DNA of 64,000 nt from Thiovibrio frasassiensis (GCF_029607905.1 NZ_JAPHEH010000001.1:2633530-2697529); one strand, 5' to 3'; positions 9,274 to 17,178 are shown, counted from the first letter of the stretch. Translations and numbers: made by a program. The notes: generated from the letters alone by a model not told the origin.

Positions 9274-9786
9274 TCAACGCCTCCTTTTGCTCCGCTTGGC
9301 TTTCCTGGGACCGGCTTTAAACTCCGGCTCATACCGCACGCTGAACTGGCTTTCGCTGGTATTGCGGAGACTGAGAAAATGCGCATTGCTGGGCTCAAAG
9401 GGGCAGATCGGCATCACGCAGGGGCTGAAACCGAACCTCTGGTAAAAATGGGGCTCGCCGAGGACAAAGATGGTCGCATCCTTGATCCCCTCCTGGCGCA
9501 GGGCAAAGCGCAGCAGCTCCGAGCCGACCCCCTGGCCCTGAAACTCCGGCTTCACGGCCAAGGGCGCCAAGTGCAGGCCGCAAACCGCGGCGCCGTTATA
9601 CGCCTTACTGAAGGCGATATAGCCGATGACCGCATTGACATGGATGCAGATCCACTCATGCATCTCCTTGCCATTTGCATGGAGATTCTCCACCAGCTGC
9701 ACCTCCTCGCTGCTGTCAGGGAAGGCTTGGCGCAACAAGGCGGAAACCTTGGGATAATTTTCCGGGGTGAGTTTACGTATCTTCAC
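9274..9786 (-). CDS. GNAT-family N-acetyltransferase (YhbS-like)
   Basis: This 170-residue protein has the GNAT acetyl-CoA motif: LHLAPLAVKPEFQGQGVGSELLRFAL (about residues 72-97), with the pyrophosphate loop Q-G-x-G-x-G/S. It then has the YhbS-like FVLGEPHFYQRFGFSP segment (near 107-122). The acceptor substrate is unknown. The start is a GTG with GAGGT upstream. The C-terminus ends in an unusual basic run (RKAKRSKRRR) that could bind nucleic acid or be a composition quirk. It lies just downstream of the TIM homologue in the same direction. Confidence 0.88.
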   Translation of the reverse strand: MKIRKLTPENYPKVSALLRQAFPDSSEEVQLVENLHANGKEMHEWICIHVNAVIGYIAFSKAYNGAAVCGLHLAPLAVKPEFQGQGVGSELLRFALRQEGIKDATIFVLGEPHFYQRFGFSPCVMPICPFEPSNAHFLSLRNTSESQFSVRYEPEFKAGPRKAKRSKRRR

Positions 9787-9841
9787 AGTACCTCTGCTTG
9801 CAGTATTTTATTTTATAAAATTCAATGGTTACGTGATTTAT

Positions 9842-10549
9842 TCAACCAGGATTGCTTGCGCCGCCGGAGAGCGTGCGACCGATGGCACCGAATTCCTCCG
9901 CATCCAGGCTGGCCGTGCCGACCATCAAGCCGCTGCTCCCGGCCAGGGCACTATACTCGCTGGCGTTTTTCGCATTGATTGAGCCGCCGAAAAGAATCGG
10001 GGTGTCCGGCGCCATGCCCCGGATTGCAGCGATGGCCGCACCTGCCTTGGCAAAGGATTGCGGCACCTCGATACCGATGGCCTCCACCGGACCATAACCG
10101 ATGAGCAGCCCGGGCAAATCCTCTTCCTCGATGGCCGCCAGCTGGGCCCGGGCATAGGGCTGGTCCAGGCAGAGGATGGGGGTGATCCCGGCGGCAACCG
10201 CTTCACGCACCTTGTTGCCAATCTCCTGGTGGGTTTCATGGAAGTAGCGGCGCCGTTCCGAATGTCCGATAATGGCATACTCGGCAAAATCCCTGACCAT
10301 CTCGGCCGCCACCGCGCCGGTGTAGGCGCCCGGCGGAAAGGGGGAAAGATCCTGCACCGCCAGGGCCAGGTTGCTAAGGTTCATTTTTTGCAGTTTCCGC
10401 CACAATGGGATAAGAAAGGGAACCGGCGGGGCAAGGATCACCTGCAGGTGCGGGTCAAGACGATGGCTGCGGGCAAATGTTTCCAGCCACGCTTCCGCCT
10501 CACCCAGGGTTTTGTGTGCTTTCCAGTTGGCCAGCAGGTATCTGCGCAT
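9842..10549 (-). CDS. Triosephosphate isomerase homologue lacking the catalytic glutamate
   Basis: The 235-residue protein is clearly TIM-barrel triosephosphate isomerase-like. It has NWK (N8, K10), IIGHSERR with the catalytic His near 96, and the C-terminal phosphate loop FGGSINAKN and LMVGTASLD. The position of the catalytic base, normally the E of Y/V-E-P, reads Y-G-P (residues 152-154, codon GGT), so the expected Glu is absent; the nearby E156 is out of register. The protein is also shorter than the usual 250 or so residues. It may be inactive, repurposed, or use another residue. The N-terminus MRRYLLANWK fixes the start at 10549. Confidence 0.85.
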   Translation of the reverse strand: MRRYLLANWKAHKTLGEAEAWLETFARSHRLDPHLQVILAPPVPFLIPLWRKLQKMNLSNLALAVQDLSPFPPGAYTGAVAAEMVRDFAEYAIIGHSERRRYFHETHQEIGNKVREAVAAGITPILCLDQPYARAQLAAIEEEDLPGLLIGYGPVEAIGIEVPQSFAKAGAAIAAIRGMAPDTPILFGGSINAKNASEYSALAGSSGLMVGTASLDAEEFGAIGRTLSGGASNPG

Positions 10550-10739
10550 GGATGGACCTCGTTTCTGAGCGCGCTGCGCTTTACATCCTCTGGAGGAGCC
10601 GGTCACTCTTTCTTGCGTCGGCGGATAATTCAGTTTAGGGTGGGCCGCCGGATGGACACCGTGTACAATGGGGTTGCCGCAACCAGCCCCCTGTCTCCCT
10701 TGTAACAGACCAAGCAAACGAGCGCGAGAAGATCGTAGA

Positions 10740-12821
10740 ATGAAAGTGATTATTGCCGAGAAGCCCTCCGTGGCCCGCGACATTGCCGAGGTCCTCGATA
10801 TCAAGGCCAAGAAAAAGGGGTACATCGAGGGGCGGGGCTGCGCGATCACCTGGGCTTTCGGCCATCTCGTCACCTTACAAGAGCCGGGCGACTATGATCC
10901 GGCCCTCAAGCACTGGTCGCTCGATACCCTCCCCTTCGTGCCGGAGCAGTTCAAGCTCACCCTAATCAAGAACCGCGGGGTGGACGAGCAGTTCCGGGTG
11001 ATCGAAACCCTGTGCAAGCAGGCCGAAGAGATTGTCTGCGCCACGGATGCCGGGCGGGAAGGCGAGTTGATCTTCCGCTACATCCTGGCCCTGTGCAACT
11101 GCGAGGATAAGCCCATCCGCCGCCTCTGGCTCAACTCGCTGACCCCCGATGCCATTCAGGAAGCGTTCAAGGATCTCAAGGACGGCCACGATTACGACCC
11201 GCTCTATGCCGCGGCCCGCTGCCGCAGCGAATCAGACTGGATCGTCGGCCTCAACGCCACCCGCTACTATACCGTGCGCCACGGCCGGATCGGCGGGGGC
11301 AGCGACCGGGTGCTCTGGAGCATCGGCAGGGTACAGACCCCGGTCCTGGCCATGATCGTGGAGCGCGACGACACCATCCTCCAGTTCCGGCCCCAGCTCT
11401 TCTGGGAGCTGACCAGCAAGTACCGGGAGGTGGTGTTCAAGTACACGGGCAAGCGGTTTGAAACACCGGAAAAAGCGCAACTGCTGCTGGAGAAAATCAC
11501 CGACCACCCCTTTGCCGTCACCGGGATTGCGGCGAAAGAGAAAAAAGAACAGCCGCCCCAACTCTTCGACCTCACCACCCTGCAGCGGGAGATCAACAAG
11601 CTTCACGGGATCTCGGCCGCCGACACCCTGGCCGCCACCCAGAACCTCTACGAGAAAAAGTTCGTCACCTATCCGCGTACCGATTCCCGCTACCTGAGCA
11701 AGGACCTGCAGCCGCGGATCCCCAAGATCATGGAGCAGCTTAAGCCCAGCCACCCCGAGGCGATCGCGCCCCTCAACCTGGCGAAGCTCCCTTTCAGCAA
11801 GCGGATCATCGACGACACCAAGGTGAGCGATCACCACGCCATCATCCCCACCGGGGTCAAACCGCATGGCCTGGGGGCCAACGAACAGCTGGTCTACGAG
11901 GCCATCGCCACCCAGTTCATCGCCGCCTTCTACCCGGTCTGCGTCAAAAATCTCACCACGGTGGAGGGGATCAGCAACGGGGTGAAGTTTGAGGCCAAGG
12001 GGACCCAGATCGTTGCGCCCGGCTGGACCGTGCTCTTTGCCAACAAGAAACACTCCCAGGAGGCGGCGGAAGAACAGTCCTTGCCCCTTTTCAGCGAGGG
12101 GGAAACCGGGCCGCACGAGCCCGCCCTGCGCGAAGGCAAGACTATTCCCCCGAAGCATTTCAGCGAGAACTCCCTGCTCGGGGCCATGGAGGCGGCGGGC
12201 AAGTTCGTCGAGGACGACACCCTGCGCGAGGCCCTTAAAGAACGGGGGATCGGCACTCCGGCCACCCGGGCGGCCATCATCGAAACCCTGCTCAGCCGCA
12301 ACTATATCCGGCGCGACAAAAAACATCTGCGCTGCACCGACATGGGCCGCTGCCTCATCGCCCTGATTCGGGACCCGCTCCTCAAATCACCGGAGATGAC
12401 CGGAGAGTGGGAGGAAAAACTCAAGAAAATCGAGCGCAGCCAGCTGGACCCCGACGAATTCATGACCACCATCTCCGGCTACATCCGCACCCTGATTACG
12501 AGCAGCTCCGCCGCCCGGCTGGACACCAGCCGCTGGGGCAGCTGCCCGCTCTGCGGCAAGGAGGTGGTCAAGGGGAACAAAGCTTACGGCTGCTCGGGCT
12601 GGAAGGAGGGGTGCGGTTTTGTCCTCGACCCGGAATGCAAGGGAGTACCCCTGACCCCTAAGCAGATCCAGCTCCTGCTCCAGCAGCGCATCCTGGAGCA
12701 GCCGGTGCGGATCGAGGAAGAAGCGCGGATGCTGATCCTCTCCACCCAGGGCATGGTCATGGATCTCAAATTGCCTTCGGCCGAGCGGCAGAAGAAGGTG
12801 GAAAAAAATGATCGTCCTTGA
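10740..12821 (+). CDS. topB: DNA topoisomerase III (type IA)
   Basis: This 693-residue enzyme relaxes and decatenates DNA by single-strand passage. The TOPRIM domain is at the N-terminus (MKVIIAEKPSVARDIAEVL, then ATDAGREGELIFRYI). The active-site Tyr is near residue 311 in FVTYPRTDSRYLS, and the GIGTPATRA signature follows near 505. A C-terminal zinc-ribbon-like segment is visible (CPLCGKEVVKGNKAYGCSGW, about residues 603-622). The start at 10740 gives the family-typical N-terminus; the ribosome-binding site is weak. It is divergent from the TIM homologue. Confidence 0.95.
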   Translation: MKVIIAEKPSVARDIAEVLDIKAKKKGYIEGRGCAITWAFGHLVTLQEPGDYDPALKHWSLDTLPFVPEQFKLTLIKNRGVDEQFRVIETLCKQAEEIVCATDAGREGELIFRYILALCNCEDKPIRRLWLNSLTPDAIQEAFKDLKDGHDYDPLYAAARCRSESDWIVGLNATRYYTVRHGRIGGGSDRVLWSIGRVQTPVLAMIVERDDTILQFRPQLFWELTSKYREVVFKYTGKRFETPEKAQLLLEKITDHPFAVTGIAAKEKKEQPPQLFDLTTLQREINKLHGISAADTLAATQNLYEKKFVTYPRTDSRYLSKDLQPRIPKIMEQLKPSHPEAIAPLNLAKLPFSKRIIDDTKVSDHHAIIPTGVKPHGLGANEQLVYEAIATQFIAAFYPVCVKNLTTVEGISNGVKFEAKGTQIVAPGWTVLFANKKHSQEAAEEQSLPLFSEGETGPHEPALREGKTIPPKHFSENSLLGAMEAAGKFVEDDTLREALKERGIGTPATRAAIIETLLSRNYIRRDKKHLRCTDMGRCLIALIRDPLLKSPEMTGEWEEKLKKIERSQLDPDEFMTTISGYIRTLITSSSAARLDTSRWGSCPLCGKEVVKGNKAYGCSGWKEGCGFVLDPECKGVPLTPKQIQLLLQQRILEQPVRIEEEARMLILSTQGMVMDLKLPSAERQKKVEKNDRP

Positions 12822-12888
12822 CCGCAAGTACGAACGAGGTACACTCTGATCCGACCGCTCCCCGTTTTTCCCCAAAGGACCCCGCCCC

Positions 12889-13152
12889 ATGGCTGAAATA
12901 CTCCCGGACGATATCAAGGCAGACCTGGCAGAGGCCGCCATCCTCCACCAGCGCGCCTCTTCCGATTACGAAAAATGCGTGCAATTCAACAAGCTGATGT
13001 CCGAGCTGTTGGGCAGACTGGAAGACGCCCACTGCTATAAAACGGCGGACAAGGTGATGACCATCCTCCTCGACTGCAACCCCAAGCAGGGGTCCCAATG
13101 CGAAAAAGCCTCCCGGATCGGCGATAAGATGAAAAAATTTGAAAGGGGCTAG
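12889..13152 (+). CDS. Small helical hypothetical protein, 87 aa
   Basis: The product is a soluble, mainly helical 87-residue protein with two cysteines in DCNPKQGSQCEKA and one each in YEKC and AHCYK. I do not recognise the family. AAGGA lies about ten bases before the ATG. It follows topB by 67 bp and precedes the DUF3786 gene by 44 bp, all rightward, so it may be co-transcribed with one or both. Confidence 0.6.
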   Translation: MAEILPDDIKADLAEAAILHQRASSDYEKCVQFNKLMSELLGRLEDAHCYKTADKVMTILLDCNPKQGSQCEKASRIGDKMKKFERG

Positions 13153-13196
13153 GGAATTCCCTCGTTCTTTCTCCCTTTCTTCAGTACCCTGCCCTC

Positions 13197-13997
13197 ATGT
13201 CCAAAGCCGCCTACACCCCCCTTGAGGTCTATAAGATCCTGCCGCAATCCAATTGCGGCAAATGCCGGCTTCCCTCCTGCCTCGCCTTTGCCGCGGCAAT
13301 CGTGGCGGGGAGCAAGCAGCTCCAGGAATGCCCGGACCTGGACCCGACTACTGCGGCGGGATTTTCCGCCCGGTATCGGCAGCCAGGACTCAAGGAGGAG
13401 AATCAGGCGGAGTTCCTCGACAGGCTGCAAGCCAAGATGGCCCTGGTCGATCTGGCTGCGGTTGCCCCCCTGATCGGGGCGACGGTCAAGGGCGAGAGCA
13501 TCGTCATCAACTCCCTGGGCAAGGATTTCGTCCTGGACCGCCGGGGCAGGATGACCTCGGAATGCCATATCATCCCCTGGGTCCTGGCCCCGCTGCTCTC
13601 CTGCATCACCCACCAGAGCCATGCGGAGATCAGCGGCAGCTGGATCTCCTTTCGGGAGATTCCCGGGGGCATCGAATGGCAGGGGCTCTTCAGCAGCCGC
13701 TGCGAGGAACCGCTCAGGAGACTGGCGGACGCCAACCCGGAGCTGCTCACCGACCTGATCGGGCTCTTCATGGGGAAATCCATTGCCTGGTACGAGGCGG
13801 ATATCGCCCTGATCCTCCATCCCCTGCCGAAAGTCCCCCTGCTCATCTGCTACCAAGGGCCGGAGGGCGACCTGCACTCCAAGCTCACCATCTTGTTTGA
13901 TGCCTCCTGCAGCACCAATCTCCATATCAAATCCATCTACACCCTCTGCTCGGGACTGGTGCAGATGTTTGCCAAGATTAGCGAACATCACCGCTGA
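13197..13997 (+). CDS. DUF3786 protein with N-terminal 4Fe-4S motif
   Basis: This 266-residue protein starts with a motif (TPLEVYKILPQSNCGKCRLPSC, residues 7-28, then a Cys near 44) like the 4Fe-4S-binding FeS domain of corrinoid/CODH-linked proteins: Cys-x2-Cys-x4-Cys and a more distant Cys. The remainder matches the DUF3786 pattern, including SECHIIPWVLAPLLSCITH and the C-terminal HIKSIYTLCSGLVQMFAKI. Such proteins are typical of anaerobes. The reaction is unknown; an electron-transfer or corrinoid-related role is inferred from the motif alone. No strong ribosome-binding site is seen before the ATG. Confidence 0.8.
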   Translation: MSKAAYTPLEVYKILPQSNCGKCRLPSCLAFAAAIVAGSKQLQECPDLDPTTAAGFSARYRQPGLKEENQAEFLDRLQAKMALVDLAAVAPLIGATVKGESIVINSLGKDFVLDRRGRMTSECHIIPWVLAPLLSCITHQSHAEISGSWISFREIPGGIEWQGLFSSRCEEPLRRLADANPELLTDLIGLFMGKSIAWYEADIALILHPLPKVPLLICYQGPEGDLHSKLTILFDASCSTNLHIKSIYTLCSGLVQMFAKISEHHR

Positions 13998-14016
13998 TCG
14001 CTGACTCCCCTCATCC

Positions 14017-14874
14017 TCACTTTTTCCTGAAGAGCCGGATCTCCACATCCACATCCAGCTGCAAGCGGTTCAGGGCCGCCACCTTACCCTTGGTCTCCCG
14101 ATCGATGTTCCAGTAATAGGGGGTCATGGCCAGCAGATCCATGATCTCCAGATTGTTTTCAAGGGCGAGCGGATAGGTGATCCGCGCCACGGTGGCCGGG
14201 GCAAAAAGCGGATCGGCCTTTTCGGTGATCGCAGGCGCACCATGCTCCCGGGTGACCGGATAGATGATCTCCCGCAGACCATTGAGGTGACGCGGGCCGG
14301 GGCTGACGAAGAGGAGACTGCCGCCCTGTTTGAGGATCCGGGCGAACTCCGGGATATTGGCCGGGGAAAAGACATTGAGCACGATATCGAGAGAACCATC
14401 CAGATAAGGGAGATCGTTGATGCTCGCCACGAACCAGCCCAGGCTCCGGTCCCGCTGAGTGGCTTGGCGAACGGCAAACTTGGAGACATCCACCCCGTGG
14501 TATTCCATCCCCGGCTGCGCACCGCGACCCCGGCTCAACGCCTCTTTGAGGCGGGCAAGATAAAAGCCTTCGCCGCAGCCGGCATCGAGCACGGAGCATT
14601 CGCTGCCAAGCGCCACTTGCGCAAGCACGGAAGCGACGGCCTCGTTGACCCCGTCGGAGATCGGGTTGTAATACCCCAGATCCAGGAACCGCCTCCGGCT
14701 CAGGACCATCTCCGGGTCGTCCCCCGGCTCCTTGGAATGTTTGTTCTGGGCAAGCACCAGGTTGACATACCCCTGGCGGGCAACATCGAAGCTGTGCAAT
14801 GCAGCGCATTGGTAGCCGGAGGGGGTGGGCAGCAGCGGTTCCCGGCAAACCGGGCATTGGAGAAGAGAGGACAT
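14017..14874 (-). CDS. rlmA: RlmA-like 23S rRNA guanine-N1 methyltransferase
   Basis: This 285-residue protein has the N-terminal zinc knuckle and signature of the RlmA/RrmA family: LQCPVCREPLL, then YQCAALHSFDVARQGYVNLVLAQ, then GDDPEMVLSRRRFLDLGYY. A class I SAM-binding motif VLDAGCGEGFYLARL follows near residue 97. Family members methylate 23S rRNA helix 35 at G745 or G748; which position is modified here is inferred from homology. AAGGAT precedes the ATG. It converges on the DUF3786 gene. Confidence 0.85.
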   Translation of the reverse strand: MSSLLQCPVCREPLLPTPSGYQCAALHSFDVARQGYVNLVLAQNKHSKEPGDDPEMVLSRRRFLDLGYYNPISDGVNEAVASVLAQVALGSECSVLDAGCGEGFYLARLKEALSRGRGAQPGMEYHGVDVSKFAVRQATQRDRSLGWFVASINDLPYLDGSLDIVLNVFSPANIPEFARILKQGGSLLFVSPGPRHLNGLREIIYPVTREHGAPAITEKADPLFAPATVARITYPLALENNLEIMDLLAMTPYYWNIDRETKGKVAALNRLQLDVDVEIRLFRKK

Positions 14875-14968
14875 GTGCGCATCCTTTCAGTCATAAGCCC
14901 GAGCGCAGGTGCGCGAATGCGTCGGGGTTCAGAGGGATTACTGGGGGATCCTGGTTATAAGTGCAAAC

Positions 14969-15112
14969 CTAATTCCGTATCGCCGAGAACATAGGGCACA
15001 GCCCACAGAGGAGTTCCAACCCTTGGGGTATAGCGAAATCTCCCTCCGGGTGCCGATTCTCCGGGGTAATTCCCGCCAGAAGTTCTTCCAGTTCGTAATC
15101 TGCGTTGTTCAT
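14969..15112 (-). pseudogene. MazE-like antitoxin tail, truncated remnant
   Basis: The frame starting at 15112 overlaps the Fic stop (AATGA) and reads DYELEELLAGITPENRHPEG, then DFAIPQGLEL. This is the C-terminal toxin-binding segment of MazE-type antitoxins (typically LEELLAxxTPENxHxExxxGxPxGxExW). It then continues into an unrelated tail to a stop at 14969. The N-terminal DNA-binding half and the final Trp are missing. It may be a decayed antitoxin or a short peptide translated by coupling with Fic. Confidence 0.6.
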
Positions 15113-16116
15113 TGCTTCTTCAAAACATAATGACCGGTTTTTTTCCCGCCAATTTTTTCGACCAAACCCGCATCGAGCAACGGACGCAATAAGTCCATCG
15201 CCCCCTGTCGGGATACGGACAACGCCTGCCATATTTCGCTGGGGGCCATGCTTCCATGATCGCGGAGCAGATGGAGCAGCTGTTCCTGGCGCGGCCGCAG
15301 GACCAGTTTTTCCACGGATTTAATCTGGAAGGTTTGAATCCGCAGCCAGGCACGTTCCAGTGTTTGTTTGAGGCCCGTCGTGCAGTATTCCAGCCAACCT
15401 GTCAGGTCTTCTCCATCCTGCCGCACAGCAGCCAGCGCGGCATAGTACCTTGGTCGGTCTTCCCAGTAATATTCATCCACCGAAAAGATATGATGGGTGT
15501 CAAACCCTCGCCGGTAGAGTTCCCACAAAGCGAGCGCCCGGCCCGTGCGGCCGTTGCCGTCGGCAAAGGGATGGATGGCCTCGACGCGGTAATGGAGGAT
15601 GGCGGAACTGATCACCGGCGAGAGTTGTTGCGATGTTGTATTCCACCATTCCAGCAACTCAAACATCAACCCCGAGACAGCCTCCGGCGGAGGGGGGAGA
15701 TACTCCCCGACCCGCACCCCAATCGTCCGGTATTTCCCTGCCGTGCCCTGATCCATCACCTCTCCGGCCAGAATCCGGTGCAGCTCCAGAATGTCTGTAT
15801 GACGGATGGTTTTTATGGCCGCGTTTTTTTCCACATGCCGCAGTCCGGCGAAATAATTGAGAACCTCCCGCTCGTGTCTGGGGCCGACAGCGGAAAGCTC
15901 GCGCCCCTCATCGAGGACCCGGACTTGCTCAAGGGTCAGCGGGTTGCCCTCAATGGCCGTCGAGGCATGAACATTCCGGGTGCGGGTGTCTTTCTGTAAG
16001 GCGGGAATCCAGGCAAGGTCCACCACAGCGCTTTGGATCCGTTCGCGCAATGCCGCTACTTGTTCGACTTCGGCAAGTAGGTGCGGGGTTATGATAAATT
16101 TGGGGACGTAGACCAT
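15109..16116 (-). CDS. Fic-family protein with C-terminal winged-helix-like region
   Basis: This 335-residue protein has a complete FIC motif, HPFADGNGRTGRA (near residues 184-196), the hallmark of AMP- or other nucleotide-transferring enzymes. The N-terminal part contains TAIEGNPLTLEQ (near 58-69), resembling the inhibitory-helix region of class II Fic proteins (S/T-x-x-x-E-G/N). The C-terminal 70 residues (LVLRPRQEQLLHLLRDHGSM, then PSEIWQALSVSRQGAMDLLRPL) look like a winged-helix DNA-binding domain, suggesting autoregulation. MVYVPKF is the likely start. An operator-like triple repeat lies just upstream, and a MazE-like remnant overlaps its stop. Confidence 0.88.
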   Translation of the reverse strand: MVYVPKFIITPHLLAEVEQVAALRERIQSAVVDLAWIPALQKDTRTRNVHASTAIEGNPLTLEQVRVLDEGRELSAVGPRHEREVLNYFAGLRHVEKNAAIKTIRHTDILELHRILAGEVMDQGTAGKYRTIGVRVGEYLPPPPEAVSGLMFELLEWWNTTSQQLSPVISSAILHYRVEAIHPFADGNGRTGRALALWELYRRGFDTHHIFSVDEYYWEDRPRYYAALAAVRQDGEDLTGWLEYCTTGLKQTLERAWLRIQTFQIKSVEKLVLRPRQEQLLHLLRDHGSMAPSEIWQALSVSRQGAMDLLRPLLDAGLVEKIGGKKTGHYVLKKQ

Positions 16117-16135
16117 AAAAAAAGAGTAACTGAAA

Positions 16136-16165
16136 GTCAAGTATAAGTCAAGTTTTCTGTCAAGT
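16136..16165. promoter_or_regulatory. Three GTCAAGT repeats upstream of fic: operator candidate
   Basis: GTCAAGT occurs at 16136-16142, 16147-16153 and 16159-16165, spaced 11 and 12 bp, about one helical turn apart. On the minus strand these read ACTTGAC, and a TTGACT that is part of one copy could act as a -35 element for fic, with TACTCT 17 bp downstream. The arrangement fits a repressor site, perhaps for the Fic protein's own winged-helix domain. The repeats are seen directly; the role is inferred. Confidence 0.5.
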
Positions 16166-16264
16166 GATCTTCAGGTTGTTTGGCTGGCGCAACCTTGACA
16201 TTCCCCTCCCCCCTGCCAATAGTACTTGTATGCGGATCAAAAAAATAACCGAGGAGGTTTTTCC

Positions 16265-16621
16265 ATGCATATCACCATCAAAGAAAAAGCAGCAACGATG
16301 CTGAACAGCAAGCTGACCCCGGGGGAGTTCCTCCGGGTCTTCGTCAAGGAAGGGGGGTGTGCCGGTCTGACCTACGGGGCGGCCATCGCCAAGGAGATGC
16401 AGCCCAATGAGAGTGTGGTCCATACGGCGGGTGCGATCCGGATCGTGACCGATGCACCCAGTGTGCAGTTTCTCGACGGGCTGGTCATCGATTACTCCGA
16501 CGAGCTGCTCAACGGCGGCTTGCAGTTCACCAACGCCAATACGAAAACCACCTGCGGCTGCGGCCAGAGCTTCAACCTGCAGGGGTTTCCCAAGATCGAA
16601 GGCGGCAAGTGTAAGGTTTGA
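16265..16621 (+). CDS. A-type Fe-S cluster carrier (HesB/IscA-like)
   Basis: This 118-residue protein has the A-type carrier signature: MHITIKEKAATML at the start, RVFVKEGGCAGLTYG (Cys near residue 34), and the C-terminal pair TCGCGQSF (near 98-105), which with C34 can bind a 2Fe-2S or 4Fe-4S cluster. It would deliver clusters to apoproteins in the cytoplasm. GGAGG precedes the ATG at 16265. No isc genes are adjacent. The SUF-type genes in the window are 30 kb away. A terminator immediately follows the stop. Confidence 0.9.
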   Translation: MHITIKEKAATMLNSKLTPGEFLRVFVKEGGCAGLTYGAAIAKEMQPNESVVHTAGAIRIVTDAPSVQFLDGLVIDYSDELLNGGLQFTNANTKTTCGCGQSFNLQGFPKIEGGKCKV

Positions 16622-16655
16622 GCGGTCCGGCCTTGAAACAGGCAAACCGCTTTTT
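16621..16655 (+). terminator. Terminator of the IscA-like gene
   Basis: AGCGGT and ACCGCT pair with an inner GCCT/AGGC helix and are followed by five T. The hairpin begins on the last base of the stop codon. Confidence 0.75.
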
Positions 16656-16668
16656 CGCGAAAATAGTG

Positions 16669-16699
16669 CTTTACTTCTTCTTTTGAGAAGGCCTAGACT
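16669..16699 (+). promoter_or_regulatory. Promoter candidate for the orphan small RNA
   Basis: A TTTACT box (16670-16675) and a TAGACT box (16694-16699) are separated by 18 bp, each matching four of six consensus bases. It lies between the IscA-like terminator and a structured, terminated segment with no open frame. Confidence 0.5.
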
Positions 16700-16704
16700 A
16701 AAGC

Positions 16705-16815
16705 TAATGAGGGAGTGCCTAACCTTACAAATAAAAACGGCAGCCACAACGCTCGTATACTTTGTGTGAGGCTACTCCTCAGGAAGCAGGGTCGATTCTT
16801 CGGCCCTGTTTTTTT
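16705..16815 (+). ncRNA. Candidate small RNA, about 110 nt
   Basis: Between the IscA-like terminator and the convergent selenoprotein gene lies a self-contained unit: a promoter-like pair, a long rod-shaped hairpin, and an intrinsic terminator. The rod pairs 16709-16720 with 16769-16780 (GAGG-AGT-GCCT with AGGC-ACT-CCTC, small bulges). It continues inward through ACAAA/TTTGT, ACG/CGT and AGC/GCT. The terminator is a 9-bp stem (16787-16808) with loop TTCT followed by seven T. I do not recognise it as 6S, SRP or tmRNA. Existence and ends are inferred from sequence only. Confidence 0.55.
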
Positions 16816-16833
16816 GTACAGCCCCCCCGCCCC

Positions 16834-17178
16834 CTATTTCCCCGCCAGCCAGTGCTGATAAAAATCAGGGTGAAAGCCAACCACAAAGGCGTCGCCGACC
16901 CGCAAGGTCGGGGCGCGGAGATTGCCGCTCGGCCCCATCACAAGCTTAAGGACCGCCTCCTTCCCCTCCTGCTGCGGATTCAGCTCCGAAACCGCCTTGC
17001 CCTTGGCCACGGTGATCTTCGCCGCCTTGTGCAGCAACGCCCAAGCCGCCGCCGCATCCAGCCGCACCGTGCGGGCGTCCACCACCTCGGCCAGCACCGC
17101 CTTTTCCCGCTCAAGAACCTCCCGAGCATTCTTGCAGGATGTTCACCCCTTGCGCAGATAAGCCCAATCGATTTTCAT
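16834..17178 (-). CDS. ArsC-family selenoprotein, UGA read as selenocysteine
   Basis: The frame starts at an ATG (17178) preceded by AAGGAG and reads MKIDWAYLRKG-U-TSCKNAREVLER, with the twelfth codon TGA (17145-17143), then runs open to 16834 for 114 residues. The UxxC in place of CxxC sits exactly where ArsC/Spx-like proteins carry their redox motif. The rest matches ArsC-like proteins (AEVVDARTVRLDAAAAWALL, and NLRAPTLRVGDAFVVGF with the cis-Pro region). ArsC-like selenoproteins are known in Desulfobacterota. A hairpin just after the UGA is a plausible SECIS. The alternative, a pseudogene with a nonsense mutation, is less likely because the frame continues conserved on both sides. Confidence 0.85.
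17112..17145 (-). promoter_or_regulatory. Putative bacterial SECIS element
   Basis: Eight bases after the UGA, CAAGAA pairs with TTCTTG (17134-17129 with 17117-17112) around an 11-nt loop containing GGGAGG. Bacterial SECIS hairpins lie directly downstream of the UGA with a G-rich apical loop, so position and shape fit. The stem is short, so the assignment leans on the context. Confidence 0.5.

Noticed and set aside
11232-12326. Leftward open frame antisense to topB
   Set aside because: It is a composition shadow of topB, which carries the TOPRIM and Tyr motifs.
16834-17097. Annotating the ArsC-like gene from an internal GTG as a normal 87-aa protein
   Set aside because: It would lack the redox motif; the upstream UGA-containing frame has a ribosome-binding site and family N-terminus.
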